The notes under the pieces are model-generated. The model ran no database searches. It was not told the origin of the DNA and saw nothing but the letters and a program-made list of their open reading frames with translations. This document shows positions 36,415-47,935 of a stretch of 64,000 nucleotides of DNA, piece by piece (the stretch's first letter is position 1; each line of letters begins with the position of its first letter). The stretch lies in NCBI GenBank assembly GCA_020809705.1, contig CP085827.1, positions 6,696,001 through 6,760,000 of the forward strand, written 5' to 3'. Source of the DNA: Calonectria ilicicola. Its lineage: Eukaryota > Ascomycota > Sordariomycetes > Hypocreales > Nectriaceae. The position numbers and the translations under genes are program-made.

Positions 36415-36892
36415 ATGGCTCCAAAGCAACAACGCTGGCAGATACAACTAAGTTTGGCCATCATTCGCCCGACCGAGATACAATCAACTTAATCCTCTGT
36501 ACATAATCAAGGTTGCCCTCATGGGGACTTGGGTGGTTGTACTAAAGATGGCTTCCCTTGCCAAGATCATGAATCTCAATGCACATCTTACACACCTCTC
36601 AGCACAATGCCATTCGAACGTCGCGTGTTTCACGACCCCAACCATCTATCAGCTAAGAGATACATCGATGGTGAACTCCGTAAGTGATGTTCAATAGATC
36701 CGTACTCCAAGTATAGACCAATACTCGATAACAATGGTTCCTCAATATTGTACGGAACAAAACCAAAGTCTCTGATCGTTTAATTCAGCAAGGATGAGGC
36801 TGATCAACTTCGAGTTTCAAGCATTCCAAGTGAATGAACTTGATCGCGATGACGGGTAGTTCATAGATACAGAATATCGCCACTTCAAGAAG
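36415..36892 (+). mobile_element. Small mobile element, copy C, 3'-truncated
   Basis: Homologous to copies A and B from GGCTCCAAAGC through the leader (CAGATACAACTAAGTTTGG) and into the reading frame. It alone keeps an ATG at the ancestral start (36607, reading MPFERRVFHDPNH). It is broken by in-frame stops near 36687 and at the codon corresponding to a conserved acidic residue (36857). The 3' end is lost where it abuts copy E tail to tail. Confidence 0.6.
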
Positions 36893-36894
36893 TA

Positions 36895-37246
36895 TGGACA
36901 TTATATTATTCTTCAATAAACTCTCAATCATTTATATCAGGATTATCAGCATAAATACAAAACTATCAAAGTTCACACTCAATAAGCTTCATCTTTTAAT
37001 AAATTGTAAGGTTGGAGATTTGGAGATAGGGACTTCTTCGTTGACATTGGAATTCACACTCTTGGCGGGAGAAGCCATCTTAAGTACAGCTATCTAAGTT
37101 CTTTTCATGGGGGCATCAAGGTTATGCTGTACAAAGGATTAAGTTGATTGTTTCTTGGGTAGGCAAATCATGACTAAATTTAGTTATATCTCTCCCACCA
37201 TTGTAGCTTTGGAGCTCCATCGTGGTCGAGCTCACGATTTACCGAA
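36895..37246 (-). mobile_element. Small mobile element, copy E, internally deleted and 3'-truncated
   Basis: Read on the minus strand it starts with GGTAAATCGTGAGC (37243 downwards) and keeps the leader and the CCGCCAAGA block. It lacks the first part of the reading frame and rejoins at AAGATGAAGCTTATTGAG. Several TGA/TAA/TAG codons replace sense codons of copy A, consistent with C-to-T type decay. Confidence 0.55.
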
Positions 37247-37847
37247 ATACATACGTCACCAATGAGATCATGAACTCATGGAATGAATATTAATAGAGAA
37301 GCATTTTAGTTTTCGCACCTCAACGTGTAATCTAATGTCTCATATGCCCTAGATACTTCTCCCGAAGTTAACATCGTGTAATTTTCTCTTTATTGGTAAA
37401 AAAAACAAGCAAGCCATCTATTTATTATCTCAACGCCAAGTTTACAACATTATGATCAGTGCTCAAGATATGAAGTGAAGCTAATTTTTCTTCATCCAAA
37501 CGGGAGATTAAGGCTAGAAGGAAGGTTACCGATTTAAGTTCTAATTTTCGGCTTCTAATGAAAGTAGTTAATTTTCTGATGGCGCGAGTGAAGTAACCTT
37601 GCACTCTGTGAAGCATAGACCACAGAACGTGAATCCAGGCACTGTATACATGTCTACATAGCAAGGGTCTTGGTTGGCCACCATATCATAGGAATGTGTC
37701 CATGTAATATCACTATCTTATGAAATAGATATACAGCCTGCAAGGGATCTTAGACTGTGAAAGAATGACAACCGAAATGAGAGTTCATATGAATATCCGC
37801 ATAGCGTCTAAGAATTCTCCATCCCCAAGCATATCGCAATTACTAGA
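37247..37847. other. Intergenic region, no supported gene
   Basis: AT-rich spacer between element E and the small secreted protein gene. The open frame 37425-37664 minus has no motif. Confidence 0.4.
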
Positions 37848-38067
37848 TCACGTCAATTTCTATTAGTAAGCTACGTCTAAAGATACCTCCCATCCTCCTA
37901 CATAAAATGTTTTGACTTACACAGTGACCAAGGAGCTTAGCCGTTAGACCAAAGCAAAAAGTGTTTTGGCGCTCTGCCAACTTGACATCGGGCTTCTCCA
38001 TGGTGGGAGCGGCCAGACTGGTTCCAATGACGGTAGTAAAGACGGTGAGAATGACGGTGAACTTCAT
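37848..38067 (-). CDS. Small secreted protein (gene model tentative)
   Basis: Starting at 38067, exon 1 (to 37921) encodes a clear signal peptide (MKFTVILTVFTTVIGTSLAA), a short acidic/basic stretch and LAERQNTFCFGLTAKLLGHC, then a strong GTAAGT donor. A TACTAAT branch-like site lies near 37864, and an acceptor at 37860 would add only three residues and a stop at 37848, for 52 in total. Other acceptors give 50-55 residues. Unspliced, the frame ends at 37843. A TATATAA-like box sits about 46 bp upstream. Two cysteines are visible. It could be an apoplastic peptide; function unknown. Confidence 0.45.
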
Positions 38068-38130
38068 TTTGGCGAGATGCTTCAGATAAAGAATGAATAA
38101 AGAATATGCAAGTATATAATGGCTGAACAA

Positions 38131-40819
38131 AGATTGATGGTATTTAGAGATTCGATGAATAGTTCAACAGATACAATGGATTATTTATACTGTTTACTGG
38201 CTATATGAGACAGAGTACGCCGGATTGCAAATTATGTCATAAAACAGTAATGTGCTGCTAACCGAAAATTTTGAAGTTCCCACAAACTCTATTTTATCGC
38301 GAAGTTATTAACCTTCCCAGTGCTCGTGACTGCCGGAACCTTACTCGTATAATACCTAGGGTCTTTTGTCCGCCCCGCCATGCAAATCCTTCGCCCCCTG
38401 GGAGCAGGAAACAGACCCAATGATCCATTCTGATCCCAATTAGAGAAGGTATTAAAAGGATAGTAAGATTGAGAGAATTTAATGCATTAGTCTTTTGTGT
38501 AACCTGTAGAAGCATTCTAAATTATCCCATAATCGAAACGACATGCATACTGGATATGTTAATGTCAGTAGCTTGACGGATATTCTCAATTTCGAATCGG
38601 TTTCCAGAATGCGAATGAGATTTCATTCCCAGTCCACTTGAAACTAATCCGGGCTCCTGGGCTATCCTGGAACATTCTCGCGTGGTTTAGACACCTTCTT
38701 GTTTAGTATTCAGCCCACACCCTTGTCAAGTCCGTGCTAACCGGGCCCCGAGTGATCAACGCAATGGCTGATTCTGCCTCAGGCACCAATTTGTCTCGTA
38801 ATTTTCCATAGTTGACAATAATATACCATTTTTATTAATCTGAATCAATGGAGAACCCAAGTCAAATTACTCATGGTGGTAAAAACTGGATCGGTGCGCG
38901 GCCTGCAGAAGTGTGGAGAGGAAAGGACATAGAAAACACCACATCGCCCCACATTAACCGAGGGCCGAATAGGTTGAATGACGAGATAATCCAAAAAGTA
39001 GGCTTATTTTCAGAGTCAAGGGCAAAATCAACAAATTTGCAGCGAAGTCAATTTTTTCAAAAACATGACGCTAGAAGAAATTTGTCATCTAATTGTGTGG
39101 GTAGGGTCCGGTGAGAGTCATAATCACGATTCTTTGCAGCTGCTGATCATGCTTATGACTCTTGCTGTTCTTGTTATTCTATCTAGGCTGCTCTCATGCA
39201 CGCGTTTGTGATGTTTGTTCCTGCCCGGGTCATGTGACTATACAGGGCTGCTACGGCTTGTGTTACAAACACATTGATATGAAGAAAAACATTAAGGGGC
39301 CTAGGTTCTCGTCCCTACTTCCTGTGCCGACTTGCTGTTCTTTATTCTGTCTTTTCCCACTAATGCTATATCCACGGCTAGACTTTTGTAAGAGAATTTT
39401 ATTGTATGATATACAAGCTATTATTAACAGTAATAATGACTGTAAGCGTGTATTGTGATGAAAATGGGGAGATCAGCACCTCTCCAAGATAAACACACAT
39501 GCCAGGAGCACTATACCGAAGGTTGAAACTTTCTAAATCACGTGCCATGATTCTTACTACACCTTCGAGACGGTTACTCTAGGTGAGCGATGTATGGGGC
39601 TATGCCGACATCTTCAGCTACGTACTGGGTGGACTACATCTAGTCACCCATTTGCTAAAAGGGCTATGCCCACCACCACCACCAGCCTAAACGAAAAACG
39701 CGCCGACACCCTTACAAACTGCAAGACACACGCAACTTGGATTGGGGTATGGCTATTGGTATCAAAAATCATGTGCAACGCATTTATTGGTGTGTTTCTC
39801 AATGTCGGCATTCAATGTAAGCTGATGAATAAAAAATTTGGAGGATCAAATGCGGAAGAACGTCAGTGAGAAACCCTGGGCCTGGGTAGTCCAGACAGTA
39901 CCGTCACAACCACCCAGTGCCAGCAGTGTGTTGATGTGATAAATATTTCGTCTCCTTTTTGTTTTCAATTCAATGCATAACTCACCTAAAAAGCTATCTT
40001 GAGTATTCGTCGTTGATCCAGATCAAGATAAGGCGAGTGGATGTGGTGTTAGACTTGTGATGTATTGTATTGTGTGTGTTGTCTAAAGAACAAGTGTTCT
40101 GTGTGAAGGGAGCTATAAGAGATCTTCATCCCTTGGGTTTGTCTCTTGTTACATAAGCCTCGCTTGGAGCGTGCGAGACATTTCCAACATGTGGATGTGT
40201 TGAGGGGTGGCGGTGGCTGGGTCAGCCACACCCCCTCACCTCTACAGCCTAGAGCCGGTTCTGAGGAGCACCTTTAGTCTAGTAGCATGAATACAAAAAT
40301 GTATTACACACACTCCTAGCCTTCAATATGATGCCCTCCACAATGACTAAATTACCTTTGACCTAGTCGGGATGGCCCGAGAACAACATTATTCAACAGT
40401 TTGATGACAATGAGAGAACAGTACGGAGTGAGGTAAATATCGGGAGTTAACATAAATAATTCTAATATCTCTGTCAAGTCGTTTCATATCAATAATGAAT
40501 GCCAGGGTCTTCTACTCTTGGTTCTGGGTAGACAGTGCCAACATTTTCATACACAGGCGTGTGTGCGGTGAGGCTTGAGAGTATCAATGAGATGAAATTT
40601 AATAATATCTTCCAGCTTCATTGATATTATGCTAAGAATTTGTGTGGGAGATCTTACAAGTTAAAAAAAAATTATTCTGACCCAATAGTCCCCTTTCACT
40701 TTTGTGAATGATCATCATCGCTTGAATTCATTCTATCATGCCATAGCCGGACATTTTCTGGAGATAGGCTTTTCGACATTAGTATCCGCTTCACGTCTCC
40801 TTTTTGAATCAAAGTACAT
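38131..40819. other. Gene-poor region
   Basis: No supported gene. Open frames at 38848-39114, 39162-39458 and 39594-39869 have no recognisable domain; the last contains two KR pairs but no signal peptide. A large composite stem-loop lies at 40201-40238. Confidence 0.45.
40201..40238. repeat. Composite stem-loop
   Basis: Outer arms TGAGGGG (40201-40207) and CCCCTCA (40232-40238) enclose inner arms GTGGCTG (40213-40219) and CAGCCAC (40223-40229). GC-rich in AT-rich surroundings, so possibly part of an LTR or transposon end. Confidence 0.4.
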
Positions 40820-42139
40820 TCAATTCAATTGCCAAGTCTGGCCAATTATTGCATCCACCCCTGCGGCAAGGAAGATGCTCCTCACTTCTTCCATTCTCAC
40901 GAGTGTGGTGATCTGGTTCCACAGTTGAATATTACCGTCTTCGAGAACAGCAGCGTGTTTCACTGATTTTAGCCTCCGGTAGTCAGAAATTCTATGGCTT
41001 AGCCGCCTAATTAAACAAGCAAGAGGTAACTGGTCCGGTCCCCTCTGAGCCAAAAGCAAGTGTTCTAGAGATTGAGTAAGGCCTATGGGCAAAGTGTCAT
41101 CATAGGCTTCATCTTGCTCATGGGGGGTATTTTCGATATCACAGATGAGTATCAGCTGCTTAAGGTTGGTGAAATGGGTCAGTAAACCAAACTCGATGGA
41201 ACCGGACTGGATTGTAAGATGAGTCAGCCCATCCCTACGTGGGAGTAGCTGTGATAAAATCTCCTGTCTTGAGAGGTCGCCAGAGAGACGCAAGTTTTGC
41301 AAACGATGCAGCCCTTGAGCAAGAATTTCCAAATCACCATAGTCCTCAGGACCTGGTGTGATTTCAATGCTGATGGTGTCGATTTCGGGCATAGCAATGA
41401 CAATGTCGTCAAATATTGAATCGCTATTACGCCAAGACGACAATTTCAGGATCTTAACGTTGGGTGCTGTAAACAGGCAGCCTTCAGCCATGTCTTGCAT
41501 GGGATCCCGGTGCCTGGCATACGGGTCCATGTTGAGACTCAGAAAGTAGAGTCTGGGGAGATGAATGGCTTCTGTGCTGTAATATTCCCCTAGCTCTAGG
41601 TCGAGGCTTTCAATGTCTGGTGTATGTGCTACCAAGTTCATGATCAGACTGCGATAGAGCTGCTCCCCAACCTCATCCTGAACAAGCGTCTCAGGGACGA
41701 CGTCGGACAATCTTTCTAAGCTGGACTTCCTTACCCTCCTGGATGGACGGACGATACACCGCACATGAGATGCTAAGCGGGCATCTTGTTGTATGGTTCT
41801 TGCAAATGGGATGCTCCTGTCCCATAGGTCTTCGTACTCGTGTGAGAAGAGGTGGAAGAGAATGGGCTGCGCAATATCCCGCAGTGATCTAGATACGAGA
41901 CAAAGGTTGTACAGCGGCTTCCGGCTGACTGGGTCTACAATATTTGAGATGACAAACAGAAAATCGGTGCAATGGTCGCAGAGATTTTCAAAGATGATGC
42001 GTTTGATCTCGGTTGGCATTGAGTTGAGCCCACCCGAGGGGATCTGGGCCCTGGTTAGCGACGGCAATGGCAGCTCGCTGGTGGAGATAACTCTTTGACG
42101 TACAATATGGGTAGTTTCCCCGCCCAACAGTCGATCCAT
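40820..42139 (-). CDS. F-box-like protein
   Basis: Single exon, 439 residues. An F-box-like helix set begins near residue 38 (LNSMPTEIKRIIFENLCDHC) and ends in LCLVSRSLRDIAQPILFHLF. The rest is leucine-rich with irregular LRR-like segments (for example LHRLQNLRLSGDL, LTHLTIQSG, FTNLKQLILI). The architecture suggests an SCF ubiquitin-ligase adaptor that picks substrates through its C-terminal repeats. No neighbouring target is indicated. Confidence 0.8.
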   Translation of the reverse strand: MDRLLGGETTHIVRQRVISTSELPLPSLTRAQIPSGGLNSMPTEIKRIIFENLCDHCTDFLFVISNIVDPVSRKPLYNLCLVSRSLRDIAQPILFHLFSHEYEDLWDRSIPFARTIQQDARLASHVRCIVRPSRRVRKSSLERLSDVVPETLVQDEVGEQLYRSLIMNLVAHTPDIESLDLELGEYYSTEAIHLPRLYFLSLNMDPYARHRDPMQDMAEGCLFTAPNVKILKLSSWRNSDSIFDDIVIAMPEIDTISIEITPGPEDYGDLEILAQGLHRLQNLRLSGDLSRQEILSQLLPRRDGLTHLTIQSGSIEFGLLTHFTNLKQLILICDIENTPHEQDEAYDDTLPIGLTQSLEHLLLAQRGPDQLPLACLIRRLSHRISDYRRLKSVKHAAVLEDGNIQLWNQITTLVRMEEVRSIFLAAGVDAIIGQTWQLN

Positions 42140-42762
42140 GGCGTTTTCAGCCTGGTGAAAACGCCTGGCAGATTAGTTACAACCCGGCAAGAGGGGTGAG
42201 ATGTCTAATCGGAGAAATGTCGGCAATTTGTCAGCCTCAAGGCAATTGGTTGCGATGCTCGGCAAAAGGGGCCAACCATTTGGAGCTTGTCGTAAGTTGC
42301 TCGTCATTGGAGGCGAGAGTTGTGCGACGGGTGCTTGGCAGCGCCCCTTGAGTCTGCAAGTCGCAGCTGCGCGAAGATCCACACACGCTAGTCGTTGCCA
42401 TGCCGTGTAAGTGTGAAGGGACGGAAACGGTTGCTGCACTGCTACCCATTATTTCATGAGCCAATAAATGCTACAAAATGGTGAACATCCCAGGAATCTC
42501 CCATCCATCCCATTTAGGAAGTGAAATACTCAAGGTTTTCTTACTAATTGTTGGTGGACCAGTTCCTCCAATGACGCTCATCCAACGGAATACGGAACAG
42601 CCGTGGAAGGTGGGGACGCCCCAGCGTGGGTATAGTGCCAAGATCCGAATCAATCCGAATACATTAAACTAAACCATTTGCAAAGTCAACCAATTAATTC
42701 ATTCATATGAACTTAACCATCTTCTCGCTACAACATTGTATCACCTCTAGAACCTTTTCAGA
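42140..42762. promoter_or_regulatory. Upstream region of cluster regulator with paired CGGAA sites
   Basis: CGGAA occurs at 42422, 42586 and 42593; the last two lie 7 bp apart and about 170 bp before the regulator's ATG. This half of the spacer is the likely promoter; no gene is supported. Confidence 0.45.
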
Positions 42763-45421
42763 ATGTCCGATCCCAGGGCCAGCGTAGAGCCGTTCTCCAC
42801 TGGCGACACAGATGAAAATAGCCAGCACATCCGCCAAGACAGTACTTCATCTGGATCCAAGCGGCGCCGAACTGCACTCGCATGCAGTGCATGTAGAGTT
42901 CGCAAGTCAAGAGTATGCTCATCTTTCACCCTGAATCTCGTCCCTCTGATACATGCGTCATTATCCAGTGCGACGGTTGCCGACCAAAATGTGCTTCGTG
43001 TCAGCGTATGGGCTTTGAGTGCACTTATGAAATGCCCAATTCATCTTCAAATTTAATCATAAGCAAAAAGTAGATCTCGATTAACAACCTCAAAAAAGCC
43101 GGAGAAGCATGATGAGCTTATACAACACAGTGCAATTACAAGCCTAGAGTCCCGGATCGAAGAACTCGAGAGTATAATCAGACTACACCAGACCCGACTG
43201 GATACTATCTATTCAGAGAATTCTTGCGTGACGCCAAAATCCCTAAGAAGCGATTTAGATTCATCAAATTTGATTGTACCTGCGGGAACAGTCATTGTAG
43301 ATCTTCAAAATCAAGAAGCAGATCGCCAATCTCTTGAACCAGAAACGGATGGCATGGCAATTTCCCTCATAGATGACGATGATTATGGCTATTTCGGTCA
43401 GTCACAATAGTTCATACCTCAAAGTTATTTTCTGATATTCCCAGGTCCATCGTCAAATATTTCACTCATGCGCATCATCTTTCAAACCATGTCCCAAACT
43501 AGCGACATGTCTGTCCCGTCAGAAGATCAGTCTACTAGAAGGTCTAGCAAATGTGATGGTAATATTCTCATCATACCTAGACCTGAACTGCCAAAATCAA
43601 TTTCAGAGCACTCCCGAGGCCAAGTTGACCTAGTTTGGCACAACCACTTACCACCGGATAATGAGACAATGGCCCTAATTCGAAAATATTTTGACAATAC
43701 TGGTAGCCTTTTCCCATACATTCATGAGCCATCCTTCTTTGAAACATACCACCAGTTAAAACAAAGTAATTTTCGCAAGAATGTGCGTCGAACTTGGCTT
43801 GGTTTACTCAATATGATATTAGCAATGGCCATATGTGTGACGAAACGTGCCAATCTAGACTCAGAATTTCCAGAACTCGTGGATTCCGGCATCTTTTATA
43901 TGAGAGCTCAAGAATTATGTAAGAAACAAATTCTCCGTGGCACAACTTTGGAATCGGGTAAGAAAGCAAAAGTTCAGAAGAAACTGATTCATACGCTAAC
44001 ATACCACGCAGTTCAATATCTTCTACTCACAACCCAATACTTACAAGGTACCCAAAAAGCTGTTCAAACTTGGATAACTCACGGGTTGGCAGTGAGATCC
44101 GCCATTTCCATTGGCCTTCATTCCAAAGAAGCTTTGAAGAAAATGCCCCCAATCGATCAAGAGATGGGAAAACGGACGTGGTTTGGTTGTATTTTATTGG
44201 ATCGGTACGTCTATAAAACCAGAGAGTTTTATCAACAAGTACTAACCTCTACTAGAAGTCTAAGTATGACTTATGGTCGTCCCAGTGCTATCCCTGAGTG
44301 CTACATTAGGTTAGAACTTCCTCTAGTAATAGTTGGAGACGTCGACGGAGGTATTAGTGTTGCATTCTACAATGGAACGATGTGAGTCCAACGCCCAAGA
44401 CTAAACCGACGCCATCTAACGTTATAGAACTCTCTACAAGATTTTATGGAAGATAGTGGGAAGCCTTTACGGACACAATTTGGGATGCGAGGAGACCTTC
44501 GAAAGAGATACTGTTGCCCAAATCTTTCAACTTCAACAGGAGCTAGATGAGTGGAAACATTCACTACCTGAAGAGCTTCGCCTGATCTCATCTTCTAACA
44601 TCAACGATGTCGATTTGCAAATTCCGCGTGCTGCGCGTTTCCGATTCATATTGACCTTACGGTATCTAAATACTCAGCTGCTTCTTCGGCGTCCGCTTTT
44701 AACCAACATACTAAAATCTAATATAAATGCCACACAGCACATCTATTTTGAGAGAGGGCAAGAGGAACTTACGCGCGACTGTGCCAAGTCTGCAGAAGAG
44801 ATAATCTTTATCCTTCACTCAGTGTTGATGAATAAGAAGTTAGGAGAAGATTTTCTCGGTGCTTGGTGGTTTACTATCTACTACGGTACGTTCGCTCGTT
44901 CCTCCATGAAACCCACCTGCTCATGGCCCAATAGCCTTCAACGCAGCACTGGTCACTTTTGGAAGTCTTCTTATTCCCCATGATGAGATGGACACAAAAA
45001 TTTGGGGCGAAAGTTCAACGGAGCGCGGAAGAAGAACATTGATGCAAGCGATAGAAGCCTTAGTCCAGCTTGGGAATCGCAATGCATTGCTTGATAGGTG
45101 TGTTGCATATCTTCGACGAGTTGCATGCCTAGCCGAAGAGTGGAGTGAGTGGGACTAGTCCAAACTTTGGTAATGTTACTAATTATAATATGTCAAGGTA
45201 CTTTCTCAAGAACAGGAAGTGCCGCCATTCGGAACCAATCCTTGGGTGGAGTATTTGATGGCAATGGTCTCAGCTTCCCAGGGATTTTTGATCCGAACTT
45301 GATCATAGACCTGCCATTGCTTCCCAGCAACACTGAATTTGAAGATGAGGTCGAGCTTGGGCCATTTGTAAATAGCGAATTCCAAAGATGGTTTGCCGGG
45401 GCACCTTGGCAAAAAGATTGA
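42763..45421 (+). CDS. Zn2Cys6 transcription factor, probable cluster regulator
   Basis: Eight exons: 42763-42912, 42969-43069, 43131-43396, 43445-44204, 44256-44381, 44428-44885, 44935-45144 and 45198-45421, giving 764 residues with all phases consistent. The zinc cluster is split by intron 1: CSACRVRKSR, then CDGCRPKCASC and the final C of GFEC. A short coiled coil follows (SLESRIEELESII). The fungal-specific middle domain includes LDRSLSMTYGRPS, formed across intron 4. The acidic C-terminus ends FQRWFAGAPWQKD. It lies beside the permease, tail to tail, and paired CGGAA words sit in its own promoter, so autoregulation is possible. The last exon has an alternative acceptor 13 nt downstream that shifts the frame. 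Confidence 0.9.
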
Positions 45422-45682
45422 TTCCACGACACGATAACGAATGTGCTTAGTCCACCAAACAATAGCGATGGCTTTGTGGAATGGATTATATTTCAGATAG
45501 TTTTTATCGGTAATATCTACAGAGCTATAATCCTAATCTACCAAACGGGATATAGGCTATTATTGCCCTCTGCATTACCGGCGTGTCACTGCATTTCTGC
45601 GGTAACCGGCAATGTAACGTAATCTAAGCATGAGATGTGTCAAAAACTATCGGAAATAAGCGATCCCACCAATCCATTATAT
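45422..45682. other. Short convergent spacer
   Basis: The 3' flanks of the regulator and the permease; nothing else seen. Confidence 0.5.
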
Positions 45683-47481
45683 TTACACAGGCCCGTTGAA
45701 AATCCTGCGTCCTCGCACCAGCCAGTCAATGCTGACCAAGATCATTACCGAACCAAGGACCACACTAGCGTAGTTCATGTTTTTGGAGGTAACTGGTTGA
45801 TAAGATGGAAATAACAAAAATACTGATATAAAACAATTATAAAGAAGAGCCACAATGTTTGATAGGATGCCAAACTTTGGCGGAAGCCTCCAAGGTCCAT
45901 AAGAAAGCTTTTCTGGGGTATATAACCTTCTGTAAAGCATTGCGACTATTGGAAGCATATATGAAAGGCACAAACTCACTACTGTGAGAGAAATAATGGC
46001 ATTGAAGGCAGTAGTTGATGCAATATTGAGGAGGCCCAGGAGAATTAAGAAGATAGAGGTTGCAGCTACGGCATTAGAGGGGATATGCCGGTTTGGGTCC
46101 AATCTTGATAACCAATGACAGAAAGGAGGAGCTCCATCACGAGCAAATGCCCATAGGGTTCGCGATGTCGAAGCGAGCAGTCCAACAGTAGCGAGTGATG
46201 CGGATATAATGATGGAACAAGTCATGGCGCTCGTGGCTGCAACATTGCCTCTGGTCATGGTGGCAAATATCTGGATAATTGGAAACCCAGTCGGAGTTTC
46301 AAGAGCAGTCTTCAAATCACCCATGCCGAAAAGAACGGCGATGAGCAGCGCAAAGCCCATGGTTCCGTTGATGAGGAGAGAGCCGACCATAGCGCGTGGT
46401 ACCCCGACGCGAGGGTTATTCATTTCTTCGGACATATGGGTCGCTGAATCATAGCCTTTGAAAGCGTTAGTGTAAACTGTTTACAATATTAATACATGAT
46501 GAAGTTATTCATACCAATCATAATGTACGCGGATGTCAAGAGGCCAAGGCACCACGCGACCCCATCATTGTCCCAACCGGTATTGTTTTGGTAATAAGTA
46601 AAGACGAATTCGGCCGTATTCCTTGACGGCGGAATCACACAAACAACGATAAAAATGATGAAAAAGAATAGAATATGGAGGACCATGATTGAGTTTTCGA
46701 GGAAAGGTAGGAACCAGCTGCCCCAGAGGTTGAGCACCAAAGCAATCCCCAGGATACCCACATAAATCAATGTTGCATGCCACCGTTCTGGGGTGTAGGA
46801 AGAGTAGTTTAGGGTGATCAAACCTTGAATCAAATTACCGGAAGCAAACGGCGCGCTTGCAGTGAGGGCCAGCCATCCAAGTAATGTGAGCCAACCGGAA
46901 TACCAACTTAGTAGTGGCTTGTAGGATGGACGGCTTAATTGGGCCATGAAATAGTATTGCCCTCCTGCAGAAGGGTACCTTTGGTGAAATTAATAAAATC
47001 ATTCTATTGGTGGGAAGTCAAGGAAACATACATTGACGCTGGTTCAGATAGTGACATGGCGGTGGCAAGATTCCCAATAAAAGCAGCTATGGATGGTATG
47101 GTTAAAATGTGTTTGTCCGATTTGTCAAATGCTGAGGAACCAAAGACGCACCAATAAAGCCGTATACCAGTGATACGGGTCCTCCGCTAACTAATCCTGA
47201 GCCCATTGTGCTGCAAAGCGCCTCCCATGTTGCCATTAGAGAGACAGCCAGGGATAGCATCGAAAAGGTATTGAAATTTTTGTACGTCTGTTTTTTTATT
47301 GAGATTCCATAAACACGTATACATAAATTTGATGACGAACCTCTATCGTGGACTCGGATCGCTCCGTAACCTCTAAGTCCTCCCGCGGCAGCCCATGGTT
47401 CTTGGGGCTTTCTGGGATAGGCTTGGCGGTACTAGATACCCTAGCCTCTTGGCTCGAGTGGCTCGGAGACGAGGGCGACAT
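45683..47481 (-). CDS. APC-superfamily amino acid/choline-type permease
   Basis: Five exons on the minus strand: 47481-47341, 47287-47152, 47086-47032, 46978-46515 and 46476-45683, giving 529 residues. After a Ser/Pro-rich cytosolic N-terminus (about 47 residues) come roughly 12 membrane segments. Family signatures include SGGPVSLVYGF, SEPASMYPSAGGQYY, GYDSATHMSEEM and the FARDGA loop, as in fungal GABA/choline-type permeases (ACT family). It should be a plasma-membrane proton-coupled transporter for a small amine or carboxylate. It shares a 454-bp divergent promoter with the flavocytochrome b2-like gene, suggesting that it imports that enzyme's substrate or a precursor. Confidence 0.92.
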
Positions 47482-47935
47482 TATGAAAAGGAAGAAACAG
47501 CGAGTCAAATAGTAAATCTATGTCTGACAAATTTTGAATGGTAAATTGAAATATCAGATGAAGACGCAACCAGGCGAATTCCAAAGAATACCCAGCGTTT
47601 TAATAATTAGCTGCTATTAGTGGGTGTTCATGTGAGGGGTTCCCCGCGTTTCACTGCCTAGGGGGCGGGAGTATCCCCGATCGGGCAATCGTTAAGATAA
47701 CGACTGATCGGCCGATCACCGCCACTTTCTAGTTAACTTCGATAAGGTATGGACGAGGCAAAGCGTCGTAACACAAGGCGGAAGTGCCGTCGGAATGTTC
47801 CTACAGCCATAGTTCCAAGCAAAGCATAGATAGCACGGCATTGGCGGCCCAGATCCATTCACACTCTGTAGATTAGTTGGTCTTAGTACACCCAATCGAT
47901 ACGTAGTATCTACAGTCACCAATCGGCAAGCAACG
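47482..47935. promoter_or_regulatory. Bidirectional promoter with three perfect dyads
   Basis: Divergent spacer between permease and hydroxyacid dehydrogenase. Three perfect palindromes are packed into 43 bp: CCCGATCGGG (47676-47685), CGTTA-AGA-TAACG (47690-47702) and TGATCGGCCGATCA (47705-47718). CGGAA words occur at 47779 and 47791. These are good candidates for regulator binding sites. Confidence 0.5.

Noticed and set aside
43060..43135. Apparent frameshift after the zinc cluster of the 764-residue regulator
   Set aside because: An intron at 43070-43130 joins the two frames in phase without any frameshift.
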